DNA of 64,000 bases from Sphingobacteriales bacterium. GTDB lineage: Bacteria > Bacteroidota > Bacteroidia > Chitinophagales > UBA2359. Below, in pieces: positions 30,466 through 41,886 of this stretch; the first letter of the stretch is position 1, and each line of letters begins with the position of its first letter. Below the pieces are notes generated by a model. That model was given only the letters and a program-made list of their open reading frames with translations, had not been told where the DNA came from and searched no databases. The position numbers and the translations under genes are program-made. Location of the stretch: contig JADJTE010000002.1 in assembly GCA_016711295.1 (NCBI GenBank), positions 620,001 to 684,000 on the forward strand. Reading direction: 5' to 3'.

Positions 30466-31389
30466 ATGCGCATCAAATCTGTTATTTGGCTCTTAGCCGC
30501 TATGTTATTGCTAAATGCTTGTGTGGGCAAGAAAAAATTTGTCGCCGAGCAAAATAAAGGCAAAGAATTTAAATCTATGTACGAAAAGGCTGTCAACGAC
30601 CTAAACGACTGCCGCAAACAACAAGCACGTTTGGTAGAGGATACGAATGAAAAAGACCGCTCGTGGCAAGAAAAAGCCCAAGCCTGCGAAGATGAAAAAA
30701 GGGCACTACAAAGCAAGTTGGACAAATTAGAAAACGAGATGAACTATGTGCGTGCTACCAATACCAACTTGCTCGAACGCTTGTCTGACCTATCGGTGGT
30801 GAGCAAAACAGGTGCCGAGAGCATCAAACAATCCTTAGAAGCCATCAACGAGCAAAGCCGTTATATCAAAGAATTGAACAACGCCGCCGACCGCAAAGAT
30901 TCGGTCAATTTGGCTTTGGTCATGAACCTCAAACGCTCGTTGGGCAATATCAATGACGAAGACGTGACCATAGAAGTCAAAAAAGGAGTGGTCTATGTAT
31001 CGCTCTCCGACAAAATGCTGTTCAGGTCGGGCAGCTATGAAATCAATGCCCGCGCCGAAGAGGTATTGGGCAAAATTGCCAAGGTAGTAAACGACCACCG
31101 CGATTTGGACATCTTAGTCGAGGGGCATACCGATAATGTACCCATCAACACGAGTTGTATGAAAGATAATTGGGATTTGAGCGTTATGCGAGCTACGGCA
31201 GTAGTGCGCTCGCTTCAAACGCGCTATGGCGTACAGCCCAGCCGCATGACTGCGGGCGGTCGGTCGGAATATGTAGGCAAAACGAACAATGATACGAGCG
31301 ATGGTCGGCGCATCAATCGCCGCACCGAAATCATTATTTTGCCCAAATTAGACCAGTTTTTCAAATTATCCGAGCCTCCGCGCCGATAG
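30466..31389 (+). CDS. OmpA-family lipoprotein with coiled-coil
   Basis: 307 residues. The ATG at 30466 opens on a lipoprotein signal (MRIKSVIWLLAAMLLLNAC, lipid-bearing Cys 19). A long charged region with coiled-coil character (roughly residues 25-140) follows, then a peptidoglycan-binding OmpA C-terminal domain: LVEGHTDNVPIN, NWDLSVMRATAVVRSL and DGRRINRRTEIII. It probably anchors the outer membrane to the cell wall, as Pal-type proteins do. A strong promoter lies upstream and a hairpin downstream, so it looks monocistronic. Confidence 0.92.
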   Translation: MRIKSVIWLLAAMLLLNACVGKKKFVAEQNKGKEFKSMYEKAVNDLNDCRKQQARLVEDTNEKDRSWQEKAQACEDEKRALQSKLDKLENEMNYVRATNTNLLERLSDLSVVSKTGAESIKQSLEAINEQSRYIKELNNAADRKDSVNLALVMNLKRSLGNINDEDVTIEVKKGVVYVSLSDKMLFRSGSYEINARAEEVLGKIAKVVNDHRDLDILVEGHTDNVPINTSCMKDNWDLSVMRATAVVRSLQTRYGVQPSRMTAGGRSEYVGKTNNDTSDGRRINRRTEIIILPKLDQFFKLSEPPRR

Positions 31390-31410
31390 CCATAAGGCAG
31401 AGTGAGAAGA

Positions 31411-31449
31411 ATGCCTCGCTTCCTTGAATAGTGCAAGGAGGCGAGGCAT
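31411..31449. terminator. hairpin between convergent OmpA and TPR genes
   Basis: Near-perfect 16-bp stem (ATGCCTCGCTTCCTTG / CAAGGAGGCGAGGCAT, one mismatch) with a 7-base loop, 21 bases after the OmpA stop. There is no long T-run. Its place between convergent genes suggests a two-way terminator. Confidence 0.65.
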
Positions 31450-31490
31450 CTTGTAGCCGATTAGCAGTTTCAGCGTAGCGGCATATAGTA

Positions 31491-34400
31491 TTATTCTTCG
31501 CAATAAGTTGTCATCATTTCGGAGGCTTTATCGTATCCATTTTTAATGGCATATTGCCAATCGAGGCAAGCATCTTGGGCATAATTGAGTTGTTGTTTGC
31601 ATACGCCGCGATTATAATAGGCTTCGCCATATTGCTCGTCTATCGATACTGCCATGCTATAATCTTCGATAGCACCGCGATAGTCGTTAAAATTCTGCTT
31701 GATGAGGGCGCGATTATAGTAAGCGGTTTTTTGTTGTGGGTCGATATTGATAACTGCTTCATAGTCGTCCAAAGCACCGACAAAATCGCCTGCAATTACT
31801 TTCAGGTTAGCGCGATTGTTATAGGCATCTAAATAGTTGGGGTCTAATCCCAGGCTTTGTCATAATCGGCAAGTGCGCCCTTGTAGTTTTGAGCCATTCG
31901 TTTGGCTAAACCTCTGTAATAATATCCTTCTTTGTCGGTGGGTTTTAATTTGATGACAAAATCATAATCAGCAATAGCAGACAATATATCGTTTAGCTTG
32001 CGTTTGGTATGGGCACGTTGCAAATAGGCATCGGCATCGGCGGGGTTCATTTTGATAAGCGCATTAAAATCGTTCATTGCCAAATCGAAGCGGTTGGTTT
32101 GATAGTATAGTATGCCGCGCTGCAAATATAGGTTGCCTTGTTCGGGCTTTATTTGCAGGGCAAGCCCCAAATCGGCGATGGCTTTGTCCCATTGTTTTTG
32201 TTGTACGTATAGGTTGGTGCGTTCGGTATAGGCTTCTATATTTTTGGGCTGTAGCGATATGATACGCCCATAATCGGCGATAGCCCCTTCATAGTCGGCA
32301 TTTTTTTTGCGCAGGAAAGCTCTGTTTTTATAGGCGGCTATATATTGGACATCTAATGCTATGGCGCGGTCGAAATCGGTTAGTGCGTTGCCAATATCGC
32401 CCTTAGCAGTTCGGGCAATACCTCTGTTGTTATAACCCATTTTATACTGCGGGTCGAGTTCTAAGAGGCGGTTGTAGTCGGCGATGGCACCGTCGTGGTC
32501 TTTGTTGGCGGCTTTTGCCAAGCCTCTATTATTGTATGCCGATTTGTAATAGGGTGCGATTTGTAGGGCTTGGGTATAGTCGGCAATGGCAGCGGCGTAA
32601 TCGCCTTGTGCGGCATGTGCAATGCCGCGATTATTGTAGGCTAATTCGTAGTTGTTGCGGGCAGCGATGGCGCGGTTATAATCTGTTATAGCGTCGGCAT
32701 AGTTGCCTTTGGCGGCTTTTATTTTGCCCAGTTCGTTATGGGCTTCGGCGTTGTTGGGGTCAAGTTTTATCACGGTATTTAGGTCGGTTTGGGCATCGGT
32801 GTCGTGCTGCAAACGCAAGTGGGCAATGGCGCGGTAAAGTAGTGCGGGCGTATAGTCGCTTTTCTGTTTCAATACGGCGTTGTATTGGGCAATGGCTTGG
32901 TCATAAGCACCCGTTGCCGCCAGCGATAGCCCTTTGAGGGTGTTTTCGTAATAGCGATACGCAGAGTTATCGGCGGTGGCGGTGGTGATAGCTACGGTTT
33001 CGACTCGCAATCGGGTTTTTCGGTTATTGAAAAACGGGTCGTCGGTTTCGGTGGTTAGTGCTACTACTTGCCTAAAATCGCGCATGGCTTCGTCATAATT
33101 GCCTATGGCTACTTGGGCATTAGCGCGATAGTTGAGGGCTTCGGCATCTTCGGGGTCGAGGCTTATAACTTGGTTATAATCGGCGACGGCAGCGCGGTAG
33201 TCCTTAATATTGTGTTTGGCTACACCACGATTGAACAAAGCAAGGCGGTATTTGGGGTCGATGGCGATGGCTTCGTTAAAATCGGCGAGGGCGGCTGTAT
33301 AATCGCCTATTTTGGCTTTTGATGTAGCGCGGTCGTGGTAGCTGGCACGCGCCATTGGGTCGAGGCTTATGGCTTGGTCATAGTCGGCAATTGCTCCTTT
33401 ATAATCGCCTATTGCGGCTTTGGCACTTCCGCGATGGCTAAACGCATTTTTATTGGTAGAATCAATGGCTATCAGTTGGTCAAAATCTTCGATAGCTGTT
33501 TTGTAGTTGCCAATTACAGCTAAGGCATTGCCGCGTTGTGTTAGGGCGGTTTGGCTATTTTTATCTATTTTAATGGCTTGGCTAAAATCGGAGATAGCAC
33601 CAGTTATGTCGCGCAGGGCGGTACGGCTTTTGCCGCGTTGTGTATAGTTTTCGCCTTTTTGCGGTTGCAATAGAATGGCTTGGGTATAGTCGTCAATAGC
33701 GTTTTCGTGGTTGCCCAATAGTGCGCGTATGCTGCCCCGTTGTGCGTGTGCTTGTTCGTTTTTGGGTTGTGCGGCAATTACTTGGGCATAATCTGTCAGC
33801 GCACCCGAATAATCGCCCGTTGCCGAGCGTATATTTGCCCTTAGTGCGTATGCGTCTATGGGCGGTTTATCGTCGAGGCGCATATATTGGTCGATATCGC
33901 TTAGAGCAGCGCGGAATTGGTTCGTGGCATTGTAGGCGGCGGCACGCTGGCGATAAGCGTCGGCATATTGGGGTTGGCTGGCTATCGCTTTGGCATAATA
34001 GTCTATGGCTTGGGTATATTGTTGTTGCTGGTTGCATATATTTCCTTTACCTATAATTGCTTCGTAATAATTGGGGTCTATTTTGAGGGCTTTGTCATAG
34101 TCGGCATTTGCTTTTTCGGTTTGTGCCAAGGCGATATACGATTTAGCGCGGTCGGTATAAGCCCATTTGTAATTAGGGTCTATTTCGATGGCTTTGTTAT
34201 AATCGTCTATGGCTTGTTGGTGTTTTCCTTGTGCAGCAAGTACGGCGGCTCTGCCCGCATAATGACTTTTATTATCACTTTGTTTGCCGATAAGCCAATT
34301 ATAATCGCTAATGGCTGCGGCATCTTTGCCTGCCAAGAAATAGGCTTGTGCGCGAGAGGCGTATAGTGTTATATTGTCGGGTTTTTGGGCAATGGCTATA

Positions 34401-36167
34401 TCGAGTTCGGTGGCGGCGGCATGATAATTTTTGAGCATTACCAAGCATTTAGCGCGTTCGGCTCGTAGGTTTGGGTAGTTTGGGTCTATTGCCAATAGCT
34501 TGTCTAAGTCGGTAATAGCGGCTTGTGGTTGGTTCGTTTTTAGTTGCAATATAGCGCGTTGGAAGTAGGCATCGTTGTTTTGAGTTCCGAGTTGAATAGA
34601 TTTGTTTAGGTCTTGCAAGGCGGTATTGTTGTTGCCGCGCCCGCTTTCGGCTTTGGCGCGATGAAAATAAGCGGCGGCATTTTTCGGGTCGAGTTTGATG
34701 AGTTCGGTAAAGTCGCTGATAGCTTTGTCATAATCGCCTAGGGCTAAGAGTGCGAAAGCTCGTTCGATATAGGCTTCGCGGAATTGGGGCGCGAGGCGTA
34801 TAGCACTGTCAAAATCGACGATAGCTCCCGAATAATCGTTGCGCATACTTTTGGTCATGCCGCGTCGGTAGTAGCCATTTTCCGAATTGGGGTTGAGTGC
34901 TATGGCTTTGTCAAAATCGAGCAGGGCTGCGAAGGGGTCGTTCATGGCAACTTTGGCTACGCCGCGCCCTACATACGCATCGGCGTTATTAGGGTTGAGT
35001 GTGATGGCTTGGTCAAAATCGGCTATGGCGTCGGCATGTTTTTGTAATGCTCCTTTGGCATTGCCCCTACTGACATATCCCGTTTCGTTGTTGGGATTTA
35101 GTTGCAAGGCTCTGTTATAATCATCAAGGGCATTTTGGTAATTTTTTTGCCCCATATAAGCGTTGCCTCGTCCCATATAAGCGGGTTCGTAGTTTTTGTC
35201 GAGGGCAATAGAGCGGGTAAAATCGGTAGTAGCCCCTTTGAAACTACCGAGAGCTACCTTTACGCCGCCTCGTTTGGCAATACTTTCTTTGTCTTTGGGG
35301 TCTATGGCGGCTAATTTGTTGTAATCAATCACTGCCCCGCGCAGCCTACCCAACATCACCTGTACTTCGGCGCGGGCTTTATAAGCATCTACGTATCGTT
35401 CGTCGAGCAAAATAGCCTGTGATAAATCGGCTAATGCCTCTATATGTTTGCCTACGCGCATATACGTAAGTCCGCGTTGGTAGGACAGTTTTAAAATTGG
35501 GGTCTAAGCTAATTATCTCGCCGAAGTCTTTCAGGGCAGCATCATATTGTTGTTTGTTGGCTTTGGCTATGGCAGCAGGCAACATACCTTGTTCTTCGGC
35601 TTGGCGTTGTAGGGCGGTTTGTTTCTTGTCGCTGCCTTTGTCGTCTTTTGTTGTCTCGTTTTCTGCGCTAAGGGTTTTAGCCTTTTCGCTTGCATCTGCT
35701 AATAATTGTTTGGCATCAGCATTGTCGGGAGCGAGGGTCAATGCTTTTTCGGCATCTTTCAGTGCCTTTTTTGGATTTTCTTGCTTCAATGCTCCTTTGC
35801 CTCGCGCTATATAAGCAGTGACCAAGGTGGGGTCAGTTTTGACGGCTTGTTCGGCGGCTATCAATGCTTCGTCTATATTACCCAAACCCAACTCTATTTC
35901 GGCAAGTGTGGCGTATGCGGGCGCATAGTTGGGGTCGGTTTCTAAGGCAATGGTGATATAGGCACGTGCTACGCTGTAGTCCTGTGCCAAGAATTTGGCG
36001 AGGGCTTTTTTGTAATAGATATCGCGCTCTTGGGCTTGTTCGGCACTAATAGTTGCCGTAGGGTCGGGGCTATTTGCTGTGGGCGGGTTCAATCCGCCAC
36101 TTTGCGCCCCTATGTCTATGTAGGGCAGCAATACAAGCAGGCAATAGCAAGTAAGGCGTTTTGTCAT
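31491..36167 (-). CDS. giant secreted TPR-repeat protein 1 (two frame breaks)
   Basis: About 1,558 residues. Signal peptide (MTKRLTCYCLLVLL...GAQ), then an N-terminal region with EQAQERDIYYKKALAKFLA, then almost nothing but 34-residue tetratricopeptide repeats, in the order of 40 units (typical unit: AYYNRGIAK...GDYAAAIADYTQALQIAP). It ends with a short cap (DACLDWQYAIKNGYDKA...YCEE). TPR solenoids are protein-binding scaffolds; here probably periplasmic. Break 1 at about 35486 (one extra T; removal gives NFKTAYQRGLTYMRVGKH). Break 2 at about 31852 (one base missing; repair gives DYDKALGLDPNYLDAYNNRA). It is downstream of, and paralogous to, the TPR gene at 36227-40668, separated by 59 bases, so they probably form one operon. 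Confidence 0.88.
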
Positions 36168-36226
36168 CGTTAGTTAGGTAGAGGGAGGTTATGAGTAAAA
36201 TGGGTAGAGGGAGGTGGGGTAGGGGA

Positions 36227-39200
36227 CTACTGTGCTGTGCGGCAGTATTCTTTGATAGCGGCTTGTGCTTGGTTATATCCTTTGTTTAGAGCGGTTTGCC
36301 AACTCATAACAAGCATCTTCCAAATAGCCGAGTTGTTGTTTGCAGTTGCCTCTGAAACAGTAGGCACTGCCATTTTTGTCGTTTAGGTCGATAACGCGGT
36401 CAAAATCGACAATTGCACTGCGGTATTCTTTGAGGGTTTGGCGGGCAACAGCGCGTTGGAAATAAGCGTTTTCAGAATTGGGGTCTATTTTTATAGCGGT
36501 AGTAAAATCTTTAATGGCATCTTCAAATGTTGGGCTTTTCGGTATAGGATACCTCTATTATAATAGGCATCGACATATTCATTATCGAGTTCTATCACTT
36601 TGCCATAATCGGTAATCGCCCCATCTACATCGTTCATGCCTTGTTTGGTAATAGCGCGATTAAAATAGGCTTCTTTGTAGTTGGGGTTCAGCGTTATTAC
36701 TTTATCCAAATCGCCCAAGGAGCCTTTATAGTCTTGTTGTCGGCGTTTGAGGTTACCTCTGTGGTAGTAGGCGGTAGTCAGTCGTGGGCTTAGTTGTACT
36801 GCTTTATTGAGGTCTACTAAGGCTTCGTAGTATTTTTCGAGTTGTTGCAAGATAAGGCTTCTGTAGCAATAGGCTTCGGCGGTTTTGAGGTGTGCTACGG
36901 CATAATCGCCATCGGCGACGGCTTCTTCAAATTGTCCGTTTTTGGCTTTTGCTTTGGCGCGGTTGTAGTAGGCTTCGGCGTTTTTGGGTTCGCTATTGAT
37001 GATAATGCTATAATCGGCTATGGCAGTCTTGAAGTCGCCGATGCTTTCTGCAATTTTTGCTCGGTGCGCATAGGCTTCGTTATATTTGGGGTCGATATTG
37101 ATAGCGAGGCTGAGGTCGGCAATAGCATTGGCAGCGTCCATAGAGCGGAGTTTCGCCAAACCGCGCTGCAAGTAGGCTTTTTTGAAATTGGGGTCGAAGC
37201 TAATAATTTGGGATAGGTCGGCGATAGCTTCTTCGGGCTTGCCTGCTTTATCGAGTGCATTAGCGCGAGCGAGGTAGGCATCGGCATATTCGGGCGACAT
37301 GTCAATCGCTTTTGTATAGTCGGCGATAGCAGCATCGTAGTCTTTTTGGCTGGTTTTGGCATCGCCGCGTCTTTTGTAGGCAATGCTATAAGTTGGGTTT
37401 TGTGCAATGGCTTGGCTGAGGTCGGCAATAGCACCAGTAAGGTCGTCTTTGTTCAGTTTAGCAGAACCCTCTTCGTAGGTTTTTTGGGCTGCTGTAGCAA
37501 GCGGGGCAGTGGTATTTGATTTGGCATAGGCTTCTGAGCGGCGGTCGGCGGCGGCGTTATTTTCGGGGTTGCGCAATAGAGCCGCCTCGAAATCGGCAAT
37601 GGCTTCGGGGTACTGTTTTAGTTGTAGGCGAGCGGTGCCGCGTTGCACCAAAACTTCGCTGTTGGGTTGTATGGCAATAGCTTTGCTATAGTTCTCGATG
37701 GCACCGGGCAAATCGCCGAGTGCGGCTTTGGCTTTGGCGCGTGCGATATTGGCGGCTATGTTTTGGGGGTTCAGGGCAAGGGTGCGGTCATAGTCGGCAA
37801 TAGCACTTTTGAGGTCGCCCAATACGATATATGTATTGCCTCTGCCCAGAAAGATGTCTTCGCCTGTGGGAGCCATATTGGCGGCTTTGCCAAAATCGGA
37901 TAGGGCTTCTTCGCGTTTGCCTTGCGACGTAAAGCAGATAGCGCGTTCTACATAGGCTTTATAGTTTTTGTCGTTTAGGGCGATGGCTAAGTTACAATCT
38001 TCGGTAGCACCTGTGCAGTCGCCCATTCGGTTGCGTAGTGCTGCTCGTTCCATGAGGGCATTTTCGTTTTTATTATCTTTGCCGATGGCGCGGTTATAGT
38101 CGTTTAGTGCGCCTGCGTAGTCGTTTACCTTGTTTTTGGCGGCAGCCCGCAGTAGCAGTGCTTGTTTGTCGTTGGGTACGCCTTGTAGGTAGTGGCTTAG
38201 GTCGGCTATGGCAGCAACGAATTTGCCATCGGCGTGTAGGTTTTTGCCGCGTTGGTAGTATAGTTCTAATCGGTTATTGTCCAATTCGATAGCGCGGTTT
38301 AGGTCGGCGAGAGCTGCGTCATACTTAGCGAGGTCGGCATATAGCTTGCTTCGTTGGATATAGGCTTCTAAGAAAGCGGTATCGCTTTTGATGGCGGCAT
38401 TGAGGTCTTTCATCGCCTCGTCGGTTTTGTTTAGCAGCGAGTAGGCATTAGCACGTCCGGTATAAGCATTAATACATTGTACGTCCATGCCCAAGGCTTG
38501 GTTAAAATCGACCATAGCATCGGCAAATTTGCCCATAGCTGCATATACATCGCCGCGTTTGCAGATAGCGGTATAATCTTTCGGGTTGGTAGTGATGACG
38601 TGGTTATAATCGGCTAATGCCTCCTTGAATTTTTTTTGCGCCATATACGAATCGCCTCTAAAAATATAGAGTTCCAAATTTTTGGGTTTGATGTTGATGG
38701 CTTTGCTAAAATCGTTAAAAGCTTTGTTGTATTCGCGTTGCACCATATATTCGTTGCCGCGCAATACTAAGGCATCTATATTTTGGGGGTCTATGCGCAG
38801 CATTTCGCTGAGGTCGGCGATGGCGTTTTGGTGCTTGCGCAGATAGATATGCGACATGGCGCGTTGGTAATACGCCATTTTCATTTGTCCGTTTTTTTTG
38901 TATGGCTTTGCTAAAATCGACAATAGCATTTTTGTAGTCTTTAATAGTCATACGCGACAAACCTCGCTCGTAATAGGCATCGGCATATTGCGGGCTGAGG
39001 CGCGATACTTCGTTGAGGTCTTCAATAGCACTTACGTAATCTTCTACGGCAATTTCGGCTTTGGCGCGTTGTTGGTAAGCCGCCATAAATTGCGGGCTGA
39101 GGTTGATGGTTTCGTTAAAATCTATAATTGCGCCGATATAGTCTTTGCGTGCCATACGCACTATGCCGCGCTGGTAGTATATGTCGGGGTCTTGGTGGTT

Positions 39201-40668
39201 TAGTGCTACGGCTTGTTCTAAGTCGAGTAGGGCTTTATAATGCTCGTTTTGGTTGGCGTAATTCATCGCACGCCCCAGCAGCGCGGCGGGGCTTTTGGGA
39301 TTGATGGCAAGGGCTTTATCAAACGACGCGAGCGATTCTTTATATTTTACTTGTGCTGTCAAGGCATAGCCGCCTTGCACATAACCTTTTTCGGATTGCG
39401 GATTTAGGATAATGTATTGGTTAAAATCGGACAAGGCGGCTTTGGCATCGCCTTTTTTGAGTTTTACTTTGCCGCGTTCTATTAATATATCGCTTGCTTG
39501 GGGGCTTAGGGCTATAATTTTGTCATAATCCGCAATTGCCATATCATAATCGCTATTGTCGGTATATCGTTCGGCGCGTTCTTGTAATGTTTTTTACATC
39601 TTTCGGGGCGATTTCTAACAATTTGCTTAGGTCGGCAACAGCACTTCGGCTGCGTCCTATGCTGGTATAGCTTTGTGCGCGTGCGCGATAAGCGTCAGTA
39701 TAGGCGGGGTCTATTTGTAGGGCAGCCGTATAATCGACAATTGCATCTTCGGTATTGCCCATTTTTTGCTGCAATTTGGCGCGGTTATAATAAGCGGTTT
39801 TGGCTTTGGGGTCTGTACTTATTTGTTGGTTGTATGATTGTAGCATCGCATCAATGCCGCCTACCGTGTTCCAAGTAATTGCTTCGGCGGGGGGCGTAGC
39901 GGCGGTGGTGGTGGCGGGTGCGGCAGCGGAGTTTTCTTTGCTCGCTGCTGGCGCGGTGAAGTTGACCGTAGCTGAGGCGGTAGCGCGTTCTGTGGTGGCA
40001 GCCTGATACGCCGCTTGGTACTTGGTATCGAGGTCAGCGGCTTTTTTGAGCGATTCGATAGCCATTTTTTGGTCGCCTATTGCCAATTCGATATTACTTT
40101 TATGGTAGTAGGCTTCTGCCGATTTGCCATCGATTTCTATCAGTTCATCAATAGCAATTAGGGCTTTATTATAATCTTTGTTTTTGTAGAGAGCGATGCT
40201 CTTTTGCATCAAGGCTTCTTTTTTGCGTTCGGGTGCTAATTTGAGTACCAAATCGCAATCGAGGAGGGCTTTGGCATATTCGCCTATTTTATTGCGGGCT
40301 AAGGCGCGTTGGAGTAGCGCGTCGGCATTGCGGGCATCTTTGGCAAGCGCATTATCGCAATATTGTATGGCGTTGGAGTGTTCGCCCAAGGCATTTTCGG
40401 CTTTTGCCATACCGCCCATAGCCGCCACATAGTTGGGGTCGGATTCGAGGGCTAAGGTGAAGTAGGCGCGGGCAATATTATAATCGCCTGACACCAACTT
40501 CTCTGTACCTTTTTTATAATAGAGGTCTCGCTCTTCGTTGGCAGCGGTACTTGGGCTAACAGGTGTCGTGGCGGAGGCAGTTGAGCTGCTATTGCCCATA
40601 TCGGTTTGCGCCCATGATTTTTGAATGACACATGCAAAAAGGAGGAGTGTAAATAAAATTCGGGTCAT
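36227..40668 (-). CDS. giant secreted TPR-repeat protein 2 (four frame breaks)
   Basis: About 1,480 residues. Start at ATG 40668, which opens on a signal peptide (MTRILFTLLLFACVIQ...AQ). The N-terminal region NEERDLYYKKGTEKLVSGDYN parallels that of its neighbour, followed by about 40 TPR units and the same type of cap (DACYEWQTALNKGYNQA...YC), which appears only when the last break is repaired. Breaks: T-run at about 39590-39595, T8 run 38892-38899, about 36530, and about 36304 (one extra base). An Ala/Thr/Pro-rich linker sits near residue 250. Paralogy, shared leader and shared cap show an ancient tandem duplication. The ligand or partner is unknown; co-transcription with TPR protein 1 is likely. 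Confidence 0.88.
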
Positions 40669-41107
40669 ATTAGGAGTGGATTTTGGGCAAGGTAACAACT
40701 TTTCGATACAGCCTGAAAGCATTATCGGCACATTAAAGTTAGTGTATTTTTACTTTTCAATGACTATTTTTTGTTCACTTTTTTAGATAGAATTTTAAAT
40801 AATAATGAAACATTTTTACGACTATCATCGTATTGATACAAATAGCGTTTTTGTGCTTTTTTAAAATATTGATAATGAATAAATTTTGAAAAATAAAAAA
40901 AATAATACGATACAAAATGTTGGTTTTTTAGCATTGAGAGCTTGAATATAATTTTATGGCGTTTTTTTCCTGTTGGGCACGTCGCTCTCTTTTTTATAAT
41001 TATTTATGGCTTTCATCTGACCGATTTGCGTGCTTACTCAAACATAGAAAATTTTGCATAGTTTGATGTTTTCCTTCAACTTGGTTTGCGCTTGGTATAT
41101 AAACAAT

Positions 41108-41140
41108 GCCGCCGCCGATGTATTGCACATCGGCGGCGGC
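41108..41140. repeat. very strong GC-rich hairpin in AT-rich DNA
   Basis: Perfect 14-bp stem GCCGCCGCCGATGT / ACATCGGCGGCGGC with a 5-base loop, standing in a 430-base AT-rich gap (40732-41164) with no gene. It has no T-run and sits 10 bases from an R1 fragment and just beyond the RAYT gene, so a REP-like role is more likely than termination. Confidence 0.7.
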
Positions 41141-41150
41141 GGCGAGACCA

Positions 41151-41176
41151 CAAAACCCTATACCCTAAATAGTTAC
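41151..41176 (+). mobile_element. R1 fragment (right end only)
   Basis: Contains CAAAACCCTATACCC and CTAAATAGTTAC, identical to the right end of R1 copies A and C. The rest of the element is absent. The repaired reading frame of the RAYT transposase ends inside it. Confidence 0.75.
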
Positions 41177-41760
41177 ATTAAATGTATCATCAGCCCATTT
41201 TTGTGGGTTGTTGGCGATGTAATTTTAATGTTTTGATATGCTTGGCTGTTTCGTATGATATGGTCGTGAAAACGGGGTTGCCATGCAAAATCGGCCTGGA
41301 TTTTTCGGGCGTTTGTGGTTACGCCTATTTTATACCCGCGCACGATGGATGCCAAATTTTCTGATTGCGGACCAAATTTGTTTTTATGGAATGAATCGGG
41401 CGGTGGTGGTGGCGGTGGTGGTTGTAGAGACGCAAAATTTTGCGTCTCTACGTTGTTGACGGCATCATTGGTTTCGGTGGAACCATTGGTTTTTGCGATT
41501 TCGATAATTCCGTGAATATGGTTGGGCATTACCACAAATTCGTCCAGAATTACGAATGGGAAATGTTCGGGAATTTCATGCCAATATTTTTCTGCCAGCC
41601 TTCCGATTTCTGACAACATCATTTGTCCATTTACGATTTCACCAAAAAAATGTTTGCGATTTTTGGTACATATCGTAATGAAATATAGGGCATTGCTGCC
41701 GTAATCCCATGTTTGCAACCTTGCGGGAGGTATTCTGTATTTTCCTCTGAATTTTTCCAT
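41165..41760 (-). CDS. REP-associated tyrosine transposase (RAYT, IS200/IS605 Y1 type), one frame break
   Basis: About 198 residues. Single-stranded DNA transposase of the HUH/Y1 class: metal-binding His pair in VVMPNHIHGIIEI (81 and 83), catalytic tyrosine at about 143 in IVRGYKIGV, and the family start GKYRIPPARLQTWDYG..ALYFIT. As read it ends HKNGLMIHLM, but restoring one base in the T-run 41223-41226 gives NYIANNPQKWADDTFNVTI and a TAG at 41165-41167, which is what the family expects. That last VTI-stop is encoded by an R1 end. Residues 103-121 are a variable insert (palindrome plus eight prolines). RAYTs mobilise short palindromic REP sequences rather than their own gene. Confidence 0.85.
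41424..41451. repeat. perfect 28-bp palindrome inside the RAYT coding sequence
   Basis: Arms GTAGAGACGCAAAA / TTTTGCGTCTCTAC, perfect and without a loop. It encodes VETQNFASL in the transposase frame, next to a run of proline codons, and lies in a linker between the HUH and tyrosine motifs. Palindromes starting GTAGAGACG are known as abundant REP-type repeats in several phyla, so this looks like a REP captured in the gene. Confidence 0.8.
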
Positions 41761-41886
41761 ATTTAGTTATGCTGTTAGACCTTGTTTAGTTTGTTAATAA
41801 TGTCGTTCCTTTCCGCGAACCTTATGAATAAAGACACCACTTAGAGATTGATGTAATAAATTATGTAATTAATATATCAAAAAAAT

